From Vreelandella aquamarina (lineage in GTDB: Bacteria > Pseudomonadota > Gammaproteobacteria > Pseudomonadales > Halomonadaceae), in NCBI RefSeq assembly GCF_020075495.1, contig NZ_JABYQT010000002.1, positions 124,001-188,000 on the forward strand: a stretch of DNA of 64,000 bases. The letters are read 5' to 3'. Below the pieces are notes generated by a model, which saw nothing but the letters and a program-made list of their open reading frames with translations, had not been told where the DNA came from and did not search any database. Below, in pieces: positions 51,173-62,479 of this stretch. Every line of letters starts with the position of its first letter. Positions within the stretch are counted from its first letter, which is position 1. The translations under genes and the position numbers were made by a program.

Positions 51173-52165
51173 CTATTCAGGCTTGTTGGCAATAAGCACC
51201 GCCCGCCGCGGCGCGGGGTAGCCTTCAATAGTGCGTGTACGGTCATCGGGGTCGAGAAAGTCCGCCAGTGACTGGTAGGTCATCCACTCGGTGGAGCGCT
51301 GCTCATCGAGCGTGGTGGCTGCTTCATCCACCACGCGGATATTGGTGAAGCCGCAGCGGCCAAGCCAGTGGCACAGCGCCTTTGAGGAGGGCAGGAAGTA
51401 GACGTTGGGCATCGCAGCGTAGCGCTCGCCGGGCACCAGGACCGTCTGCTCGTCGCCTTCGACTACCAGGGTTTCCAGTACCAGCTCGCCGCCGGGGGCC
51501 AGGGCCGCTTTCAACTGCTGAAGATGTTCAAAAGGGGAGGCACGGTGGTACAGCACGCCCATGGAAAATACCGTATCGAAAAAGCCGAGATTTTCCGGCA
51601 CGTCTTCGATACCCACGGGCAGAAACTGGGTTCGCCCGCCGTCGGCATCGCCAACGAAGTGGCGTACCGCCTGAAACTGCCAGTAAAAGCGCGGTGAAGG
51701 GTCGATCACCAGCACGAACGCCGCGCCGGCGCCGGCCATTCGCCAGGCGTGATAACCGCTGCCGCCGCCTACGTCCAGCACCTTGCGGTACTTGAGGGGC
51801 GCCAGGTGCGGGGCGACTCTTTGCCATTTCCAGTCCGAGCGCCATTCGGTATCGATGTGGATCCCGCCCAGCGAATAGGGGCCCTTGCGCCAGGGTGCAA
51901 GCTTTCTGAGCAGGTTGAAGCACTGGCGCTGCTGGCTTTCGCTGAGGTCGAGATCCACCGTCAGCGTATCGCTTTCAAGGTTCACATGACGCTCGGCGGG
52001 CAGGGCGGGCAGCTTGGCCACGGCCTTTTCCCAGGCGGGCAGATCGCCGTGGCGCTGGCGATCAAGCCCCTTGGCGAGCTGCTCGGGCAATCGGGCAAGC
52101 CAGGTAGTCAGGCCCTGATCCAGAAATGCCTGGTATAGCGCGCGGTGGTCGGCGGGAATGTCCAC
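51173..52165 (-). CDS. cmoB: tRNA U34 carboxymethyltransferase CmoB
   Basis: 330 residues from a GTG directly after the cmoA stop (TGA GTG), with AAGGAGG six bases upstream, which decides the start. Transfers the carboxymethyl group from carboxy-SAM to 5-hydroxyuridine-34. Diagnostic: 'RKGPYSLGGIHIDTEWRSDWKWQRVAPHL', SAM motif 'VLDVGGGSGYHAWRMAGAGAAFVLVIDPS', 'FDTVFSMGVLYHRASPFEHLQQLKAAL', 'GGELVLETLVVEGDE', 'MPNVYFLPSSKAL'. Confidence 0.96.
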   Translation of the reverse strand: MDIPADHRALYQAFLDQGLTTWLARLPEQLAKGLDRQRHGDLPAWEKAVAKLPALPAERHVNLESDTLTVDLDLSESQQRQCFNLLRKLAPWRKGPYSLGGIHIDTEWRSDWKWQRVAPHLAPLKYRKVLDVGGGSGYHAWRMAGAGAAFVLVIDPSPRFYWQFQAVRHFVGDADGGRTQFLPVGIEDVPENLGFFDTVFSMGVLYHRASPFEHLQQLKAALAPGGELVLETLVVEGDEQTVLVPGERYAAMPNVYFLPSSKALCHWLGRCGFTNIRVVDEAATTLDEQRSTEWMTYQSLADFLDPDDRTRTIEGYPAPRRAVLIANKPE

Positions 52166-52909
52166 TCATGCCTCCTTGAATGCGATGACCGAGGCAAAGT
52201 TCAGGTACTGAAACCAGGTCACCGAGCGCGGGAAGCCGGCCTGCTGCAGACGTTCGTGCAGCGCGTCCAGGGTATCGGGAATCAGCACGTTCTCGAGCGC
52301 GGTGCGCTTCTGGCTGATCTCCAGGTCGCTGTAGCCGTTGGCGCGCTTGAAGTCGTGGTAGCGCTCTACCCGCCAGGCGTTGTCCTGCTCGTCGGCATCA
52401 ATGGTCTTTTCCGAAAGGATCAGTACGCCGCCGGGTTCCAGCGCGTCATAAAGGCGCTTCAACAAGGCATCGCGGTCCGCCGGAGGAAGAAACTGCAGGG
52501 TAAAGTTGAGAATGATCATGCCTGATGGCGAATAATCCAGAACACGGATATCTGCCTCCTCCACGCGCATGGCGTAATCCGGGCACTCGTCGCTGAAGGT
52601 TTGGCGGGCGCGCTCGGCCATGGCGGGAGAGAGATCGACCCCGGTATAGCGAAACGCATCAGGTTCCAGCGCGCCAGCCAGGGCCAGGCCCGAGGCGCCC
52701 AGCGAGCAGCCGAGATCATACACATGAGCGCCATGGCGCAGGTGGCGCTGGGCAATCAGGCTCAGCATGCCCAGAATCTGGCCGTAGCCCGGCACCGAAC
52801 GGCGGATCATGTCGGGAAAGCAGGCCACGACCTGCTCGTCGAAGGAGAAACGCGCTACTCGATCAAGGGGTGTCGAAAAGATAGCGTCACGGTAAGATGC
52901 ATTACTCAT
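52166..52909 (-). CDS. cmoA: Carboxy-S-adenosyl-L-methionine synthase CmoA
   Basis: 247 residues from ATG 52909, the same length as E. coli CmoA (ATG 52927 is an alternative; no strong ribosome site at either). Makes carboxy-SAM from SAM and prephenate. Motifs: 'FDEQVVACFPDMIRRSVPGYGQIL', 'VYDLGCSLGASGLALA', 'MIILNFTLQFLPPADRDALLKRLYDALEPGGVLILSEK', 'FKRANGYSDLEISQKRTALENVLIPDT'. Operon cmoA-cmoB, divergent from pgi. Confidence 0.95.
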   Translation of the reverse strand: MSNASYRDAIFSTPLDRVARFSFDEQVVACFPDMIRRSVPGYGQILGMLSLIAQRHLRHGAHVYDLGCSLGASGLALAGALEPDAFRYTGVDLSPAMAERARQTFSDECPDYAMRVEEADIRVLDYSPSGMIILNFTLQFLPPADRDALLKRLYDALEPGGVLILSEKTIDADEQDNAWRVERYHDFKRANGYSDLEISQKRTALENVLIPDTLDALHERLQQAGFPRSVTWFQYLNFASVIAFKEA

Positions 52910-53009
52910 TGGCAAGCCGGGAGTCATCAAAAAGGGGGGATAGTTTACGCGCCCTGATTTGACCAGAACAGACCCGCGCTGCATGGTTCGCCGCCACAGG
53001 AGAGGGAAA

Positions 53010-54707
53010 ATGGCCTCAGCATCACGCGCTACCCCCGATAAACTGCCCGCCTGGCAGACGCTCAAACAGCATGCCGAGGAGCTGAAAGGCGTCCATCTGA
53101 AAACGCTGTTTGGTTCGGATCAGAGCCGCTGGTCGAATTTCACCCGTCAAGTGGCGGGCCTGACGCTGGACCTTTCCAAGCAGCGCTGGGATGACGACAC
53201 CCTTGAGCACCTGCTGGCGCTGGCCCACGATGCCGGTGTGCCCGGGGCCATCGATTCGCTTTTGAGTGGCAAGCGGGTGAACGTGAGTGAAAATCGTCCG
53301 GCTCTGCACACCGCGCTGCGCCTGCCGGCAGATGCCACGCTCAATGTCGAGGGCGAGGATATCGTGGCCGGCGTGCACGAGAGCCTGGCCCAGATGGAGC
53401 GCCTGGTGTGCCGGCTGCACGCAGGGCAGTGGCGTGGGGCGACCGGCAAGCCGATTCGTCATGTGGTGAATCTCGGCGTGGGTGGCTCGGACCTTGGGCC
53501 GCTGATGGTGACGCACGCGCTCGCCGATTGCCGCCCGGACGATATTCATCCGGTAGAAGTGCACTTCGCCTCTACCATGGACGGCTCGCAGCTGGCCGAC
53601 TACCTGAGCCGCTTCAATCCTGAAACGACGATCTTCGTGCTCTCGTCGAAGTCGTTTACCACTATCGACACGCTCTCCAATGCCAACACCGCGCGGGACT
53701 GGCTGCTTGGCCGCCTGACCCAGCAGGGCGATTTCGTCAGTACCCCGGCGGTGAGCGCCGAGCTGATCGTGCGCCAGCACTTCATTGGCGTGTCGGCCAG
53801 CCCCCAGAAAATGAGCGAATGGGGCATTGCGCCGGATCATCAGCTCACGTTCTGGGAGTGGGTGGGGGGACGCTACTCGCTGTGGGGCACCATTGGCCTG
53901 CCGATTGCGCTGGTGATAGGCATGGACCATTTCCGCGAACTGCTGGCCGGGGCGCATGCCATGGACCGCCACTTTCGTGAAGCGCCCATGGAGGACAACC
54001 TGCCGGTGCTGCTGGCGCTGGCGGGCATCTGGAACGTCAACTTTCTGGATATCCGCGCTCACTCGATTCTGCCCTACGACGGCCGCCTCGAGTATTTCGC
54101 GGCCTACCTAGAGCAGCTCGAGATGGAGTCCAATGGCAAATCGGTTACCCGCCAGGGGCAGGCAGTCAGCTATTCGACCTGCCCGGTGCTCTGGGGCCAG
54201 CTGGGCCCCAACGCCCAGCACGCTTTCTACCAGCTTCTGCATCAGGGTACCCAGCCGGTGGTATGCGACTTCATTGCCCCGCTCAAGCGCTACGATGAAG
54301 TGGAAGACCCGGATACCCGCCGTCATCTGAAATCCCAGCACCGTCTGGCGCTGGCCAACTGCTTTGCCCAGTCGCGGGTGCTGATGCTCGGTGATGACGC
54401 ACTGGAAGATGATGGCCCGCGCCCGGAGCACAAGCGCTACCGCGGCAACCAGCCCTCGACCACGGTACTGCTGGACAAGCTGACCCCGCACAGCCTGGGC
54501 GCGCTGATCGCGCTTTATGAGCACAAGGTATTCGTGCAGGCCGTCATCTGGGATATCAACCCGTTTGACCAGTGGGGCGTGGAGCTTGGCAAGCAGATTG
54601 CCACCGACACCCAGGCGATCATCGACGGCGAAGGCGATGTCTCTCGCATGGATGCCTCCAGTCGTGGTTTGATCGAGGCGTTCTGGGCTGCCGAGCAGAA
54701 TGAATAA
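53010..54707 (+). CDS. pgi: Glucose-6-phosphate isomerase Pgi
   Basis: 565 residues from ATG 53010 (GGAGAGGG upstream); ATG-like starts at 52959 lack support. Interconverts glucose-6-P and fructose-6-P. PGI signatures: 'VVNLGVGGSDLGPLMVTHAL', 'FVLSSKSFTTIDTLSNA', 'FWEWVGGRYSLWGTIGLPIAL', 'DNLPVLLALAGIWNVNFL', 'HAFYQLLHQGTQPVVCDFIAP', 'FDQWGVELGKQIA'. Supports gluconeogenic and Entner-Doudoroff recycling in an organism that feeds on sugar acids. Confidence 0.96.
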   Translation: MASASRATPDKLPAWQTLKQHAEELKGVHLKTLFGSDQSRWSNFTRQVAGLTLDLSKQRWDDDTLEHLLALAHDAGVPGAIDSLLSGKRVNVSENRPALHTALRLPADATLNVEGEDIVAGVHESLAQMERLVCRLHAGQWRGATGKPIRHVVNLGVGGSDLGPLMVTHALADCRPDDIHPVEVHFASTMDGSQLADYLSRFNPETTIFVLSSKSFTTIDTLSNANTARDWLLGRLTQQGDFVSTPAVSAELIVRQHFIGVSASPQKMSEWGIAPDHQLTFWEWVGGRYSLWGTIGLPIALVIGMDHFRELLAGAHAMDRHFREAPMEDNLPVLLALAGIWNVNFLDIRAHSILPYDGRLEYFAAYLEQLEMESNGKSVTRQGQAVSYSTCPVLWGQLGPNAQHAFYQLLHQGTQPVVCDFIAPLKRYDEVEDPDTRRHLKSQHRLALANCFAQSRVLMLGDDALEDDGPRPEHKRYRGNQPSTTVLLDKLTPHSLGALIALYEHKVFVQAVIWDINPFDQWGVELGKQIATDTQAIIDGEGDVSRMDASSRGLIEAFWAAEQNE

Positions 54708-54725
54708 CTGCTTCTGATATCGATA

Positions 54726-54748
54726 AAAAAAGCGCCGGGTGCTTTTTT
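54726..54748 (+). terminator. Probable terminator after pgi
   Basis: AAAAAAGC / GCTTTTTT inverted repeat with a GC-rich centre, ending in six Ts, 18 bases after the pgi stop. GC part of the stem is short, so strength is uncertain. Confidence 0.65.
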
Positions 54749-54795
54749 CATCACGCAATAGATATGGCTGGATATACAGCTTTTTGCTATTCTAG

Positions 54796-56760
<1,965 letters not shown>

Positions 56761-56766
56761 CTCCCG

Positions 56767-59019
56767 ATGACCATGGATATTCAGGTCGCGGAGGGCGACG
56801 TCGAACGTCTCTCCCTGCGCGACTATACCGAAAAAGCGTATCTCGACTACTCGATGTACGTCATCTTGGACCGCGCGCTGCCCAACATCGGCGATGGAAT
56901 GAAGCCTGTGCAGCGGCGGATCATCTACGCCATGCGCGAGCTGGCGCTCAACGCCAACGCCAAGTACAAGAAGTCGGCGCGTACCGTGGGTGACGTGCTG
57001 GGTAAATTCCACCCCCATGGTGACAGCGCCTGCTATGAAGCCATGGTGCTGATGGCCCAGCCGTTCAGCTACCGCTATCCGCTGGTGGATGGCCAGGGCA
57101 ACTGGGGTAGCCCGGATGATCCCAAATCCTTTGCGGCCATGCGCTACACCGAAGCCAAGCTCTCCAGGTTTGCCGACGTGCTGCTGGGCGAGCTTGGACA
57201 GGGCACGGTCGACTGGGCGCCGAACTTTGACGGCACCATGCAAGAGCCCATCGTGCTGCCTGCCAAGCTGCCCCACGTGCTGCTCAACGGCGGCACCGGC
57301 ATTGCCGTCGGCATGGCCACCGACATCCCGCCGCACAACATTTCCGAGGTAGTCGAAGCGACCTGCCACCTGCTGCGCAATCCGGGTGCCACGACCACGG
57401 ACCTGCTCGAGTTCATGCCCGCGCCGGATTTCCCGACCGATGCGGAAATCATCACGCCGAGATCGGACCTGCGCAAGCTCTACGAATCCGGCCGTGGTTC
57501 GGTCAAGCTGCGTGCCCGCTATATCCGCGAAGACGCCAATATCGTGATCACCGCGGTGCCTTACCAGGTCAGCGGTGCCAAGGTGCTCGAGCAGATCGCC
57601 GCGCAGATGCAGGCCAAGAAACTGCCCATGGTGGCGGACCTTCGCGATGAATCGACCCACGAAGAGCCCACGCGCCTGGTGATCGAGCCGCGCTCCAGCC
57701 GCGTGGATGTCGAGTCGCTCATGGCGCACCTGTTTGCCACCACGGATCTCGAGAAGAACGTGCGGGTCAACATGAACGTGATCGGACTCGACGGCCGCCC
57801 GCGGGTCATGCCGTTGCCGGAACTGCTGGGTGAATGGCTGCAGTTCCGGCGCAGCACTGTACGTCGGCGTCTCGAGCACCGCCTGGGCAAGGTGGAAGAC
57901 CGCCTGCATATTCTGGAAGGCCTGCTGGCGGCCTACCTCAACCTCGATGAAGTCATCCGTATCATTCGTGAAGAGGATGAACCCAAGGCCGCCTTGATAA
58001 GCGCGTTCGGGCTTTCCGAGCGTCAGGCGGAAGCCATTCTGGAGCTGCGCCTGCGCCACCTTGCCAAGCTCGAAGAGATGAAGATTCGCGGCGAGCAGGA
58101 TGAACTCGAGAAAGAGCGCAAGCGGCTGCAGGGCCTGCTGGGCAGCGATGCCAAGCTGACTACGCTGATCGAAAAAGAGATTCGTGCCGCCGGCAAGGAG
58201 CACGGTGACGAGCGCCGCTCGCCGCTGGTGGAGCGTGCCGAATCCAAGGCACTTTCCGAAGTGGAACTGCTGGGGGCCGACCCGATCACCGTGGTGCTCT
58301 CGGATAAAGGGTGGATCCGTGCCGCCAAGGGCCACGATATCGACCCCGAAGGACTCTCCTACAAGGCCGGCGACAGCTTCCACCTGGCCGGACGGGGCAA
58401 GACCAACCAGCCGCTGGTACTGCTGGATGATACCGGGCGCGCCTATACGCTGGCTGCTCACAACCTGCCCAGTGCCCGTGGGCAGGGCGAACCGGTCACC
58501 GGACGGGCAAACGTATCGGCAGGCGCTCAGATGGCCGGGCTGATGCTCGCACCGCCGGAGCGGCGCTTTATTCTGGCAAGCGATGGTGGCTACGGGTTCA
58601 TGGCCCGGCTTGACGCGCTGACCGGCAAGAACAAGGCCGGCAAGGCGGTGCTCAGCCTGCCCAAGGGGTGCAGCGTCATGGCCCCGGTCGAAGTGCCTGA
58701 AGGTGAAGGCCACTGGGTGGCTGCGGTTTCCAACGAAGGGCGGCTGCTGCTGTTCCCGCTCGATCAACTGCCGGAAATGGCCAAGGGTAAAGGCAACAAG
58801 ATGCTGGATATCCCGGGTCCGCGTGCGGCGCGGCGGGAAGAGTTCGTGCGGGATATCGCTGTGCTCTCCTCAACCGATGCACTGCTGATCCATGCCGGCA
58901 AGCGCAAGCTCACGCTGAAAGCGGATGATCTGGCGTACTATCGCGGTGAACGAGGCCGACGCGGCAGCAAGCTGCCACGCGGTTTCCAAAAAGTCGACCG
59001 GCTGGAAGCAGGGGAATAG
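56767..59019 (+). CDS. parC: DNA topoisomerase IV subunit A ParC
   Basis: 750 residues. Catalytic Tyr127 in '[13 protein letters not shown]'. The quinolone-determining region '[11 protein letters not shown]' keeps the susceptible-type Ser87 and Glu91. The breakage-reunion domain is followed by a long coiled coil ('[22 protein letters not shown]') and a C-terminal beta-pinwheel with degenerate blades ('[17 protein letters not shown]'). Decatenates daughter chromosomes with ParE. Four bases from the serB start, an unusual but compact arrangement. Confidence 0.96.
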   Translation: MTMDIQVAEGDVERLSLRDYTEKAYLDYSMYVILDRALPNIGDGMKPVQRRIIYAMRELALNANAKYKKSARTVGDVLGKFHPHGDSACYEAMVLMAQPFSYRYPLVDGQGNWGSPDDPKSFAAMRYTEAKLSRFADVLLGELGQGTVDWAPNFDGTMQEPIVLPAKLPHVLLNGGTGIAVGMATDIPPHNISEVVEATCHLLRNPGATTTDLLEFMPAPDFPTDAEIITPRSDLRKLYESGRGSVKLRARYIREDANIVITAVPYQVSGAKVLEQIAAQMQAKKLPMVADLRDESTHEEPTRLVIEPRSSRVDVESLMAHLFATTDLEKNVRVNMNVIGLDGRPRVMPLPELLGEWLQFRRSTVRRRLEHRLGKVEDRLHILEGLLAAYLNLDEVIRIIREEDEPKAALISAFGLSERQAEAILELRLRHLAKLEEMKIRGEQDELEKERKRLQGLLGSDAKLTTLIEKEIRAAGKEHGDERRSPLVERAESKALSEVELLGADPITVVLSDKGWIRAAKGHDIDPEGLSYKAGDSFHLAGRGKTNQPLVLLDDTGRAYTLAAHNLPSARGQGEPVTGRANVSAGAQMAGLMLAPPERRFILASDGGYGFMARLDALTGKNKAGKAVLSLPKGCSVMAPVEVPEGEGHWVAAVSNEGRLLLFPLDQLPEMAKGKGNKMLDIPGPRAARREEFVRDIAVLSSTDALLIHAGKRKLTLKADDLAYYRGERGRRGSKLPRGFQKVDRLEAGE

Positions 59020-59022
59020 TAC

Positions 59023-60237
59023 ATGGCAAGACGATGTTTGATTCGAGCCACCGGCGTGGCTCGTCCGGGGCAGTTGGAAGGTCTGGGCAGGGCGCTTGGC
59101 CGAACTGGCGCGCAGCTTCTGGATATCAACCAGAGCGTGACCTTTGGCATGCTTTCACTGGAAGCGCTGGTAGGGCTTGATCACGATAACGCCCTGGAAG
59201 CCACGCTGAGCGAAGCGGGTGATGCGCTGGGCCTTGATGTGCAGGCGATTACCGTCGATGCCGAGGATTACCAGCGCTGGAGCAGCGATGCCAGTCTACC
59301 GAGATTGATTCTGACGCTCCTGGCACCCAGGCTTCCGGCGGGCATTCTGGCCGAGGTGGGCAGCTTGACCGGCGAGTTCGGCCTAACCGTCGAGCTGATT
59401 CACCGTCTTTCCGGGCGTGAATCCCTCGATGGTCAGGCTCCCAGGGGCGGTTCCTGCGTCGAGTGCTGGCTGCGCGGTGAAGGGGCCAATATCGAAGCGC
59501 TGCGTGAAAGGGCATTGGCACTGGGCGCCGAGCAGGGGGTAGATATCGCCATCCAGGAAGATTCGATCTGGCGCCGTCATCGCCGCCTGGTATGTTTCGA
59601 CATGGATTCCACCCTGATCAAGACCGAAGTGATCGACGAGCTGGCAAGACGGCACGGCGTGGGTGAGGAAGTGGCCGAGGTAACCGAGCGTGCCATGCGC
59701 GGCGAGCTGGATTTCCAGGCAAGCTTTCGCGAGCGCATGAGCAAGTTGAAGGGCCTGGATGAATCAGTGCTTATCAAGATTGCCGACGAGCTTCCGCTGA
59801 TGGATGGCGTCGAGCGCTTGATGGCCAACTTGAAACGCTTTGGTTACCGCACCGTGATTCTATCCGGCGGCTTTACCTACTTTGCCCGCCATTTGCAGGA
59901 GAAGCTCGGCTTCGACGAAATTCATGCCAATGAGCTGGTCATCGAAAATGGCAAGGTAACCGGCGAGGTGCATGAGCCTATCGTGGATGCCGAGCGCAAG
60001 GCGGAGCTTCTGGAGCAGATTGCCCTGCGCGAAGGCTTTACCCTGGAGCAGACCATCGCGGTGGGTGATGGTGCCAATGATCTGAAGATGCTGGCCAAGG
60101 CAGGGTTGGGAATCGCCTTTCGTGCCAAACCACTGGTGCGCGCCCAGGCGCGCCAGGCAATTTCCACCTTGGGTATCGATGCGGTGCTGTACCTGATCGG
60201 CTACCGTCAGGCGGATCTGATTGATCATGCCGAGTGA
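59023..60237 (+). CDS. serB: Phosphoserine phosphatase SerB
   Basis: 404 residues: N-terminal ACT-like regulatory part (1-170) and HAD phosphatase domain with motif I 'FDMDSTLIKTEVIDELA' (nucleophile Asp193), 'MRGELDFQASFRERMSKLKG', motif II 'VILSGGFTYFA', motif IV 'AVGDGANDLKMLAKAGLGIAFRAKP'. Final step of serine synthesis. The long ACT form is usual in pseudomonads and halomonads. Ends before a hairpin terminator. Confidence 0.95.
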   Translation: MARRCLIRATGVARPGQLEGLGRALGRTGAQLLDINQSVTFGMLSLEALVGLDHDNALEATLSEAGDALGLDVQAITVDAEDYQRWSSDASLPRLILTLLAPRLPAGILAEVGSLTGEFGLTVELIHRLSGRESLDGQAPRGGSCVECWLRGEGANIEALRERALALGAEQGVDIAIQEDSIWRRHRRLVCFDMDSTLIKTEVIDELARRHGVGEEVAEVTERAMRGELDFQASFRERMSKLKGLDESVLIKIADELPLMDGVERLMANLKRFGYRTVILSGGFTYFARHLQEKLGFDEIHANELVIENGKVTGEVHEPIVDAERKAELLEQIALREGFTLEQTIAVGDGANDLKMLAKAGLGIAFRAKPLVRAQARQAISTLGIDAVLYLIGYRQADLIDHAE

Positions 60238-60258
60238 TCGAACACGGTAACCCGTCTT

Positions 60259-60288
60259 CCTCAGGCGGCGCTTTGACGCCGCCTGAGG
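60259..60288. terminator. Hairpin between convergent serB and lipoprotein gene
   Basis: 12-bp perfect stem CCTCAGGCGGCG / CGCCGCCTGAGG with a six-base loop in the 54-base convergent gap. No long T-run, but GC-rich enough to act on both strands. Confidence 0.7.
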
Positions 60289-60291
60289 GCG

Positions 60292-61122
60292 CTACTCTTC
60301 GATCAGGCTGATGCCTGGATACTCCTCATGCAGCCTGGCAAGCTTGGCCGCCTCGTTTTTGCTCAGCGCAGGCGAGGTCCATAACGGCTCACCTTCCGCG
60401 TCCTTGAGTCCTGCCAGGGTTACCACAAACGTTGCATCGCCCGGTATCTGCGTATTGCCCCATACCCCAAAGCGGTTGGGGGCCAGGCTCCACTTGGCCG
60501 TTTCCCCCGGCTCCAGCCCGCCGGAAATCACGTAGTAGAAGGTCTCATTGATCCAGGGGGTGGCGCGGTCATCGCTCTTGACCACGCCTTGCAGTCGTAC
60601 TTCGGAGATCGCTTCATCCGTGCCGTTGGTCACTTCCAGATCGATTACCGGTTCAGGTGTGCCATACGGACTCTGGCTCATGTAATAGCGCGCGCTATCA
60701 ATGCGAAAGCGTGCCAGCTGCGCCGCGTCCTGCTCGGCCCGGGCCTGCTTCTCGCTCAGGCGGGTCAATGTGCGCACGGCCTGCTCACGCTCGCGCGCAC
60801 GCCTCTCACGTAGTATCTCATCGGCACGATGAATGATCTGGTCGCCGGTCAGGCCGTGCATTTGCGCATTGGCCGCTTCGGCAATTTCCGCGCCGTTCAT
60901 GCGCTTGGGGCTCAACAGCGCCACGCTGCTGAACGAAGGCATTGCCATGATCGCCAGCGCCTTGTCGAACTCGTCGCGCTTGTAGGCGGGCAGGGCTTCG
61001 CGCACGTTCTCGATCGAGACCACAGCCGCCGGCATGGAACTGGTGTCGATCTTGGGATCTGAACAGCCAGCCAGCACGCATAACGAAAGCGTAAGCGCGG
61101 GCAGGCGTAGGAGGCTCCTCAT
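60292..61122 (-). CDS. Lipoprotein of unknown function
   Basis: 276 residues from ATG 61122 (GAGG seven bases upstream; 61140 is an alternative). Lipoprotein signal 'LTLSLCVLAGC' with acylated Cys19 followed by Ser-Asp; the Asp at +3 does not by itself decide membrane sorting. A middle helical part (about 30-135) is charged ('RADEILRERRAREREQAVRTLTRLSEKQARAEQ'), and the C-terminal half (about 140-270) is beta-rich with an Ig-like look ('IDLEVTNGTDEAISEVRLQGVVKS', 'GGLEPGETAKWSLAPN'). I do not recognise a family. Monocistronic. Confidence 0.8.
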   Translation of the reverse strand: MRSLLRLPALTLSLCVLAGCSDPKIDTSSMPAAVVSIENVREALPAYKRDEFDKALAIMAMPSFSSVALLSPKRMNGAEIAEAANAQMHGLTGDQIIHRADEILRERRAREREQAVRTLTRLSEKQARAEQDAAQLARFRIDSARYYMSQSPYGTPEPVIDLEVTNGTDEAISEVRLQGVVKSDDRATPWINETFYYVISGGLEPGETAKWSLAPNRFGVWGNTQIPGDATFVVTLAGLKDAEGEPLWTSPALSKNEAAKLARLHEEYPGISLIEE

Positions 61123-61288
61123 GCATTCACCTCGAGGCATTGAAAAACGAGTGGAGCTTACCCGAAAGCGTTAGCCACCACTACCATCTCTGCGAATTGT
61201 TAAAGTGCGTACCGGACAAAAAAGCGCTGGCGGGCAGGCCAGCGCTCAGGACTCTTCAGTCATCCACGGGTTGCCCGTGGATGGTACG

Positions 61289-61675
61289 TCAGCCGTGACC
61301 CTTATCCGGATGCGGAACCGGCTTGTCGCCTACCTCTTCATCGCGCAGCTCGAACGGCTTGCCTCCGGTGGTATCGGTGTGCGGCAGCTGCAGGTGCAGG
61401 CCGGTCTTGGCCAGCAGGTGGGCGCTCACCGGGGCGGTGATGAACAGAAACAGCGTAATGAGCATTTCCTGAATATCCGGTTTACCGTCCACGCTCCAGA
61501 AATACGCCATGGAGGCGATCAGCATGCAGCCAATTCCCAGGGTGGTGGCCTTGGTCGGGCCATGCAGGCGCATGTAGAAATCGCGCAGGTGCGCCATGCC
61601 CAGCGAGCCGATAAACACGAATATGCCGCCGGCGATCAACAGCAAAGAAATGATGGCTTCTATCAATAGCGGCAT
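61289..61675 (-). CDS. mrpG: Mrp Na+/H+ antiporter subunit G
   Basis: 128 residues from ATG 61675 with GGAGG upstream. Three transmembrane helices; MnhG/PhaG pattern 'GIFVFIGSLGMAHLRDFYMRLHGPTKATTLGIGCML' and 'LITLFLFITAPVSAHLLAKTGL'. C-terminal polar tail (HTDTTGGKPFELRDEEVGD) is longer than in some homologues. Last gene of the operon; part of a multi-subunit Na+(K+)/H+ antiporter important for pH and salt tolerance. Confidence 0.93.
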   Translation of the reverse strand: MPLLIEAIISLLLIAGGIFVFIGSLGMAHLRDFYMRLHGPTKATTLGIGCMLIASMAYFWSVDGKPDIQEMLITLFLFITAPVSAHLLAKTGLHLQLPHTDTTGGKPFELRDEEVGDKPVPHPDKGHG

Positions 61676-61718
61676 CTTACGCCTCCTTGGCAAGCGGTCA
61701 GCGGGAATGCAAATGGCG

Positions 61719-61988
61719 TCATTCGATGATGTCCCCGCGCAGAATGTACTTGCAAACGGCCACGGTGCTGATGAAACCGAGCATGGCAATCAGCAGGGCC
61801 GACTCGAAGTAGGTCTTGCTGTTGAGCCAGAGTCCGAGCAGTACGATCAGCGCAATGGAGTTGACGTACATGGTGTCCATGGCGAGGACTCGGTCAGGCA
61901 TTGCCGGGCCGACCACCAGCCGGAACAGGTTCATCAGCAGCGCCAGTACTACCAGTGCAAGCGTGATATACAGAGCAACCTCTAGCAT
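61719..61988 (-). CDS. mrpF: Mrp Na+/H+ antiporter subunit F
   Basis: 89 residues, three transmembrane helices: 'FRLVVGPAMPDRVLAMDTMYVNSIALIVLLGLWLNS' and 'FESALLIAMLGFISTVAVCKYILRGDIIE' are typical MnhF/MrpF. The start overlaps mrpE by seven bases. Confidence 0.93.
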   Translation of the reverse strand: MLEVALYITLALVVLALLMNLFRLVVGPAMPDRVLAMDTMYVNSIALIVLLGLWLNSKTYFESALLIAMLGFISTVAVCKYILRGDIIE

Positions 61989-62479
61989 TCGTAAATCTCC
62001 TTGAGCGGGCGTTCGTAGCGCTCCCGGATCTGCTCGATCAGCGCGTCTTCATCATCCACGTTGAGTGCGTGGATCAGCAGTGATTTGCCATCCATGCGCA
62101 AGTTGGCCGATACCGTCCCCGGCGTAAGGCTGATGGTGCTTGCCAGCAGCGTAATGGTGAAGCGCTCCTCCAGCATCAGCGGGTATTCGATGAAGTGCGG
62201 CTTGAGCGTGCGCCATGGATTGGAAATCAGGTAGGCGACTTCGAAGTTGGCGGTGACGATATCGCCCAGCACGCGCAGCCCGTAGCGCAGCAGCTTGAAA
62301 GGCTTCTTGATACTCGGCTTGGCGTCCCAGAAGCGGTAGGTCAGAAGCGGAATCAGCACAGCCAGCGCGCCGCCCAGCACAAACTGGCCAAACGCATAGC
62401 TGCGCGCCAGCAGCAGCCATACGACAAGTAGCAGAATGGATAAAACCGGCGTGGGTAGCCAGGAACGCGGCGTAATCAT
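61982..62479 (-). CDS. mrpE: Mrp Na+/H+ antiporter subunit E
   Basis: 165 residues; two or three N-terminal helices ('LPTPVLSILLLVVWLLLARSYAFGQFVLGG'), then the cytoplasmic MnhE domain 'LASTISLTPGTVSANLRMDGKSLLIHALNVDDEDALIEQIRERYERPLKEIYE'. ATGA overlap with mrpD upstream. Confidence 0.93.
   Translation of the reverse strand: MITPRSWLPTPVLSILLLVVWLLLARSYAFGQFVLGGALAVLIPLLTYRFWDAKPSIKKPFKLLRYGLRVLGDIVTANFEVAYLISNPWRTLKPHFIEYPLMLEERFTITLLASTISLTPGTVSANLRMDGKSLLIHALNVDDEDALIEQIRERYERPLKEIYEC

Noticed and set aside
56767-59019. Possible quinolone-resistance change in parC
   Set aside because: The determining positions keep Ser87 and Glu91, the susceptible type.
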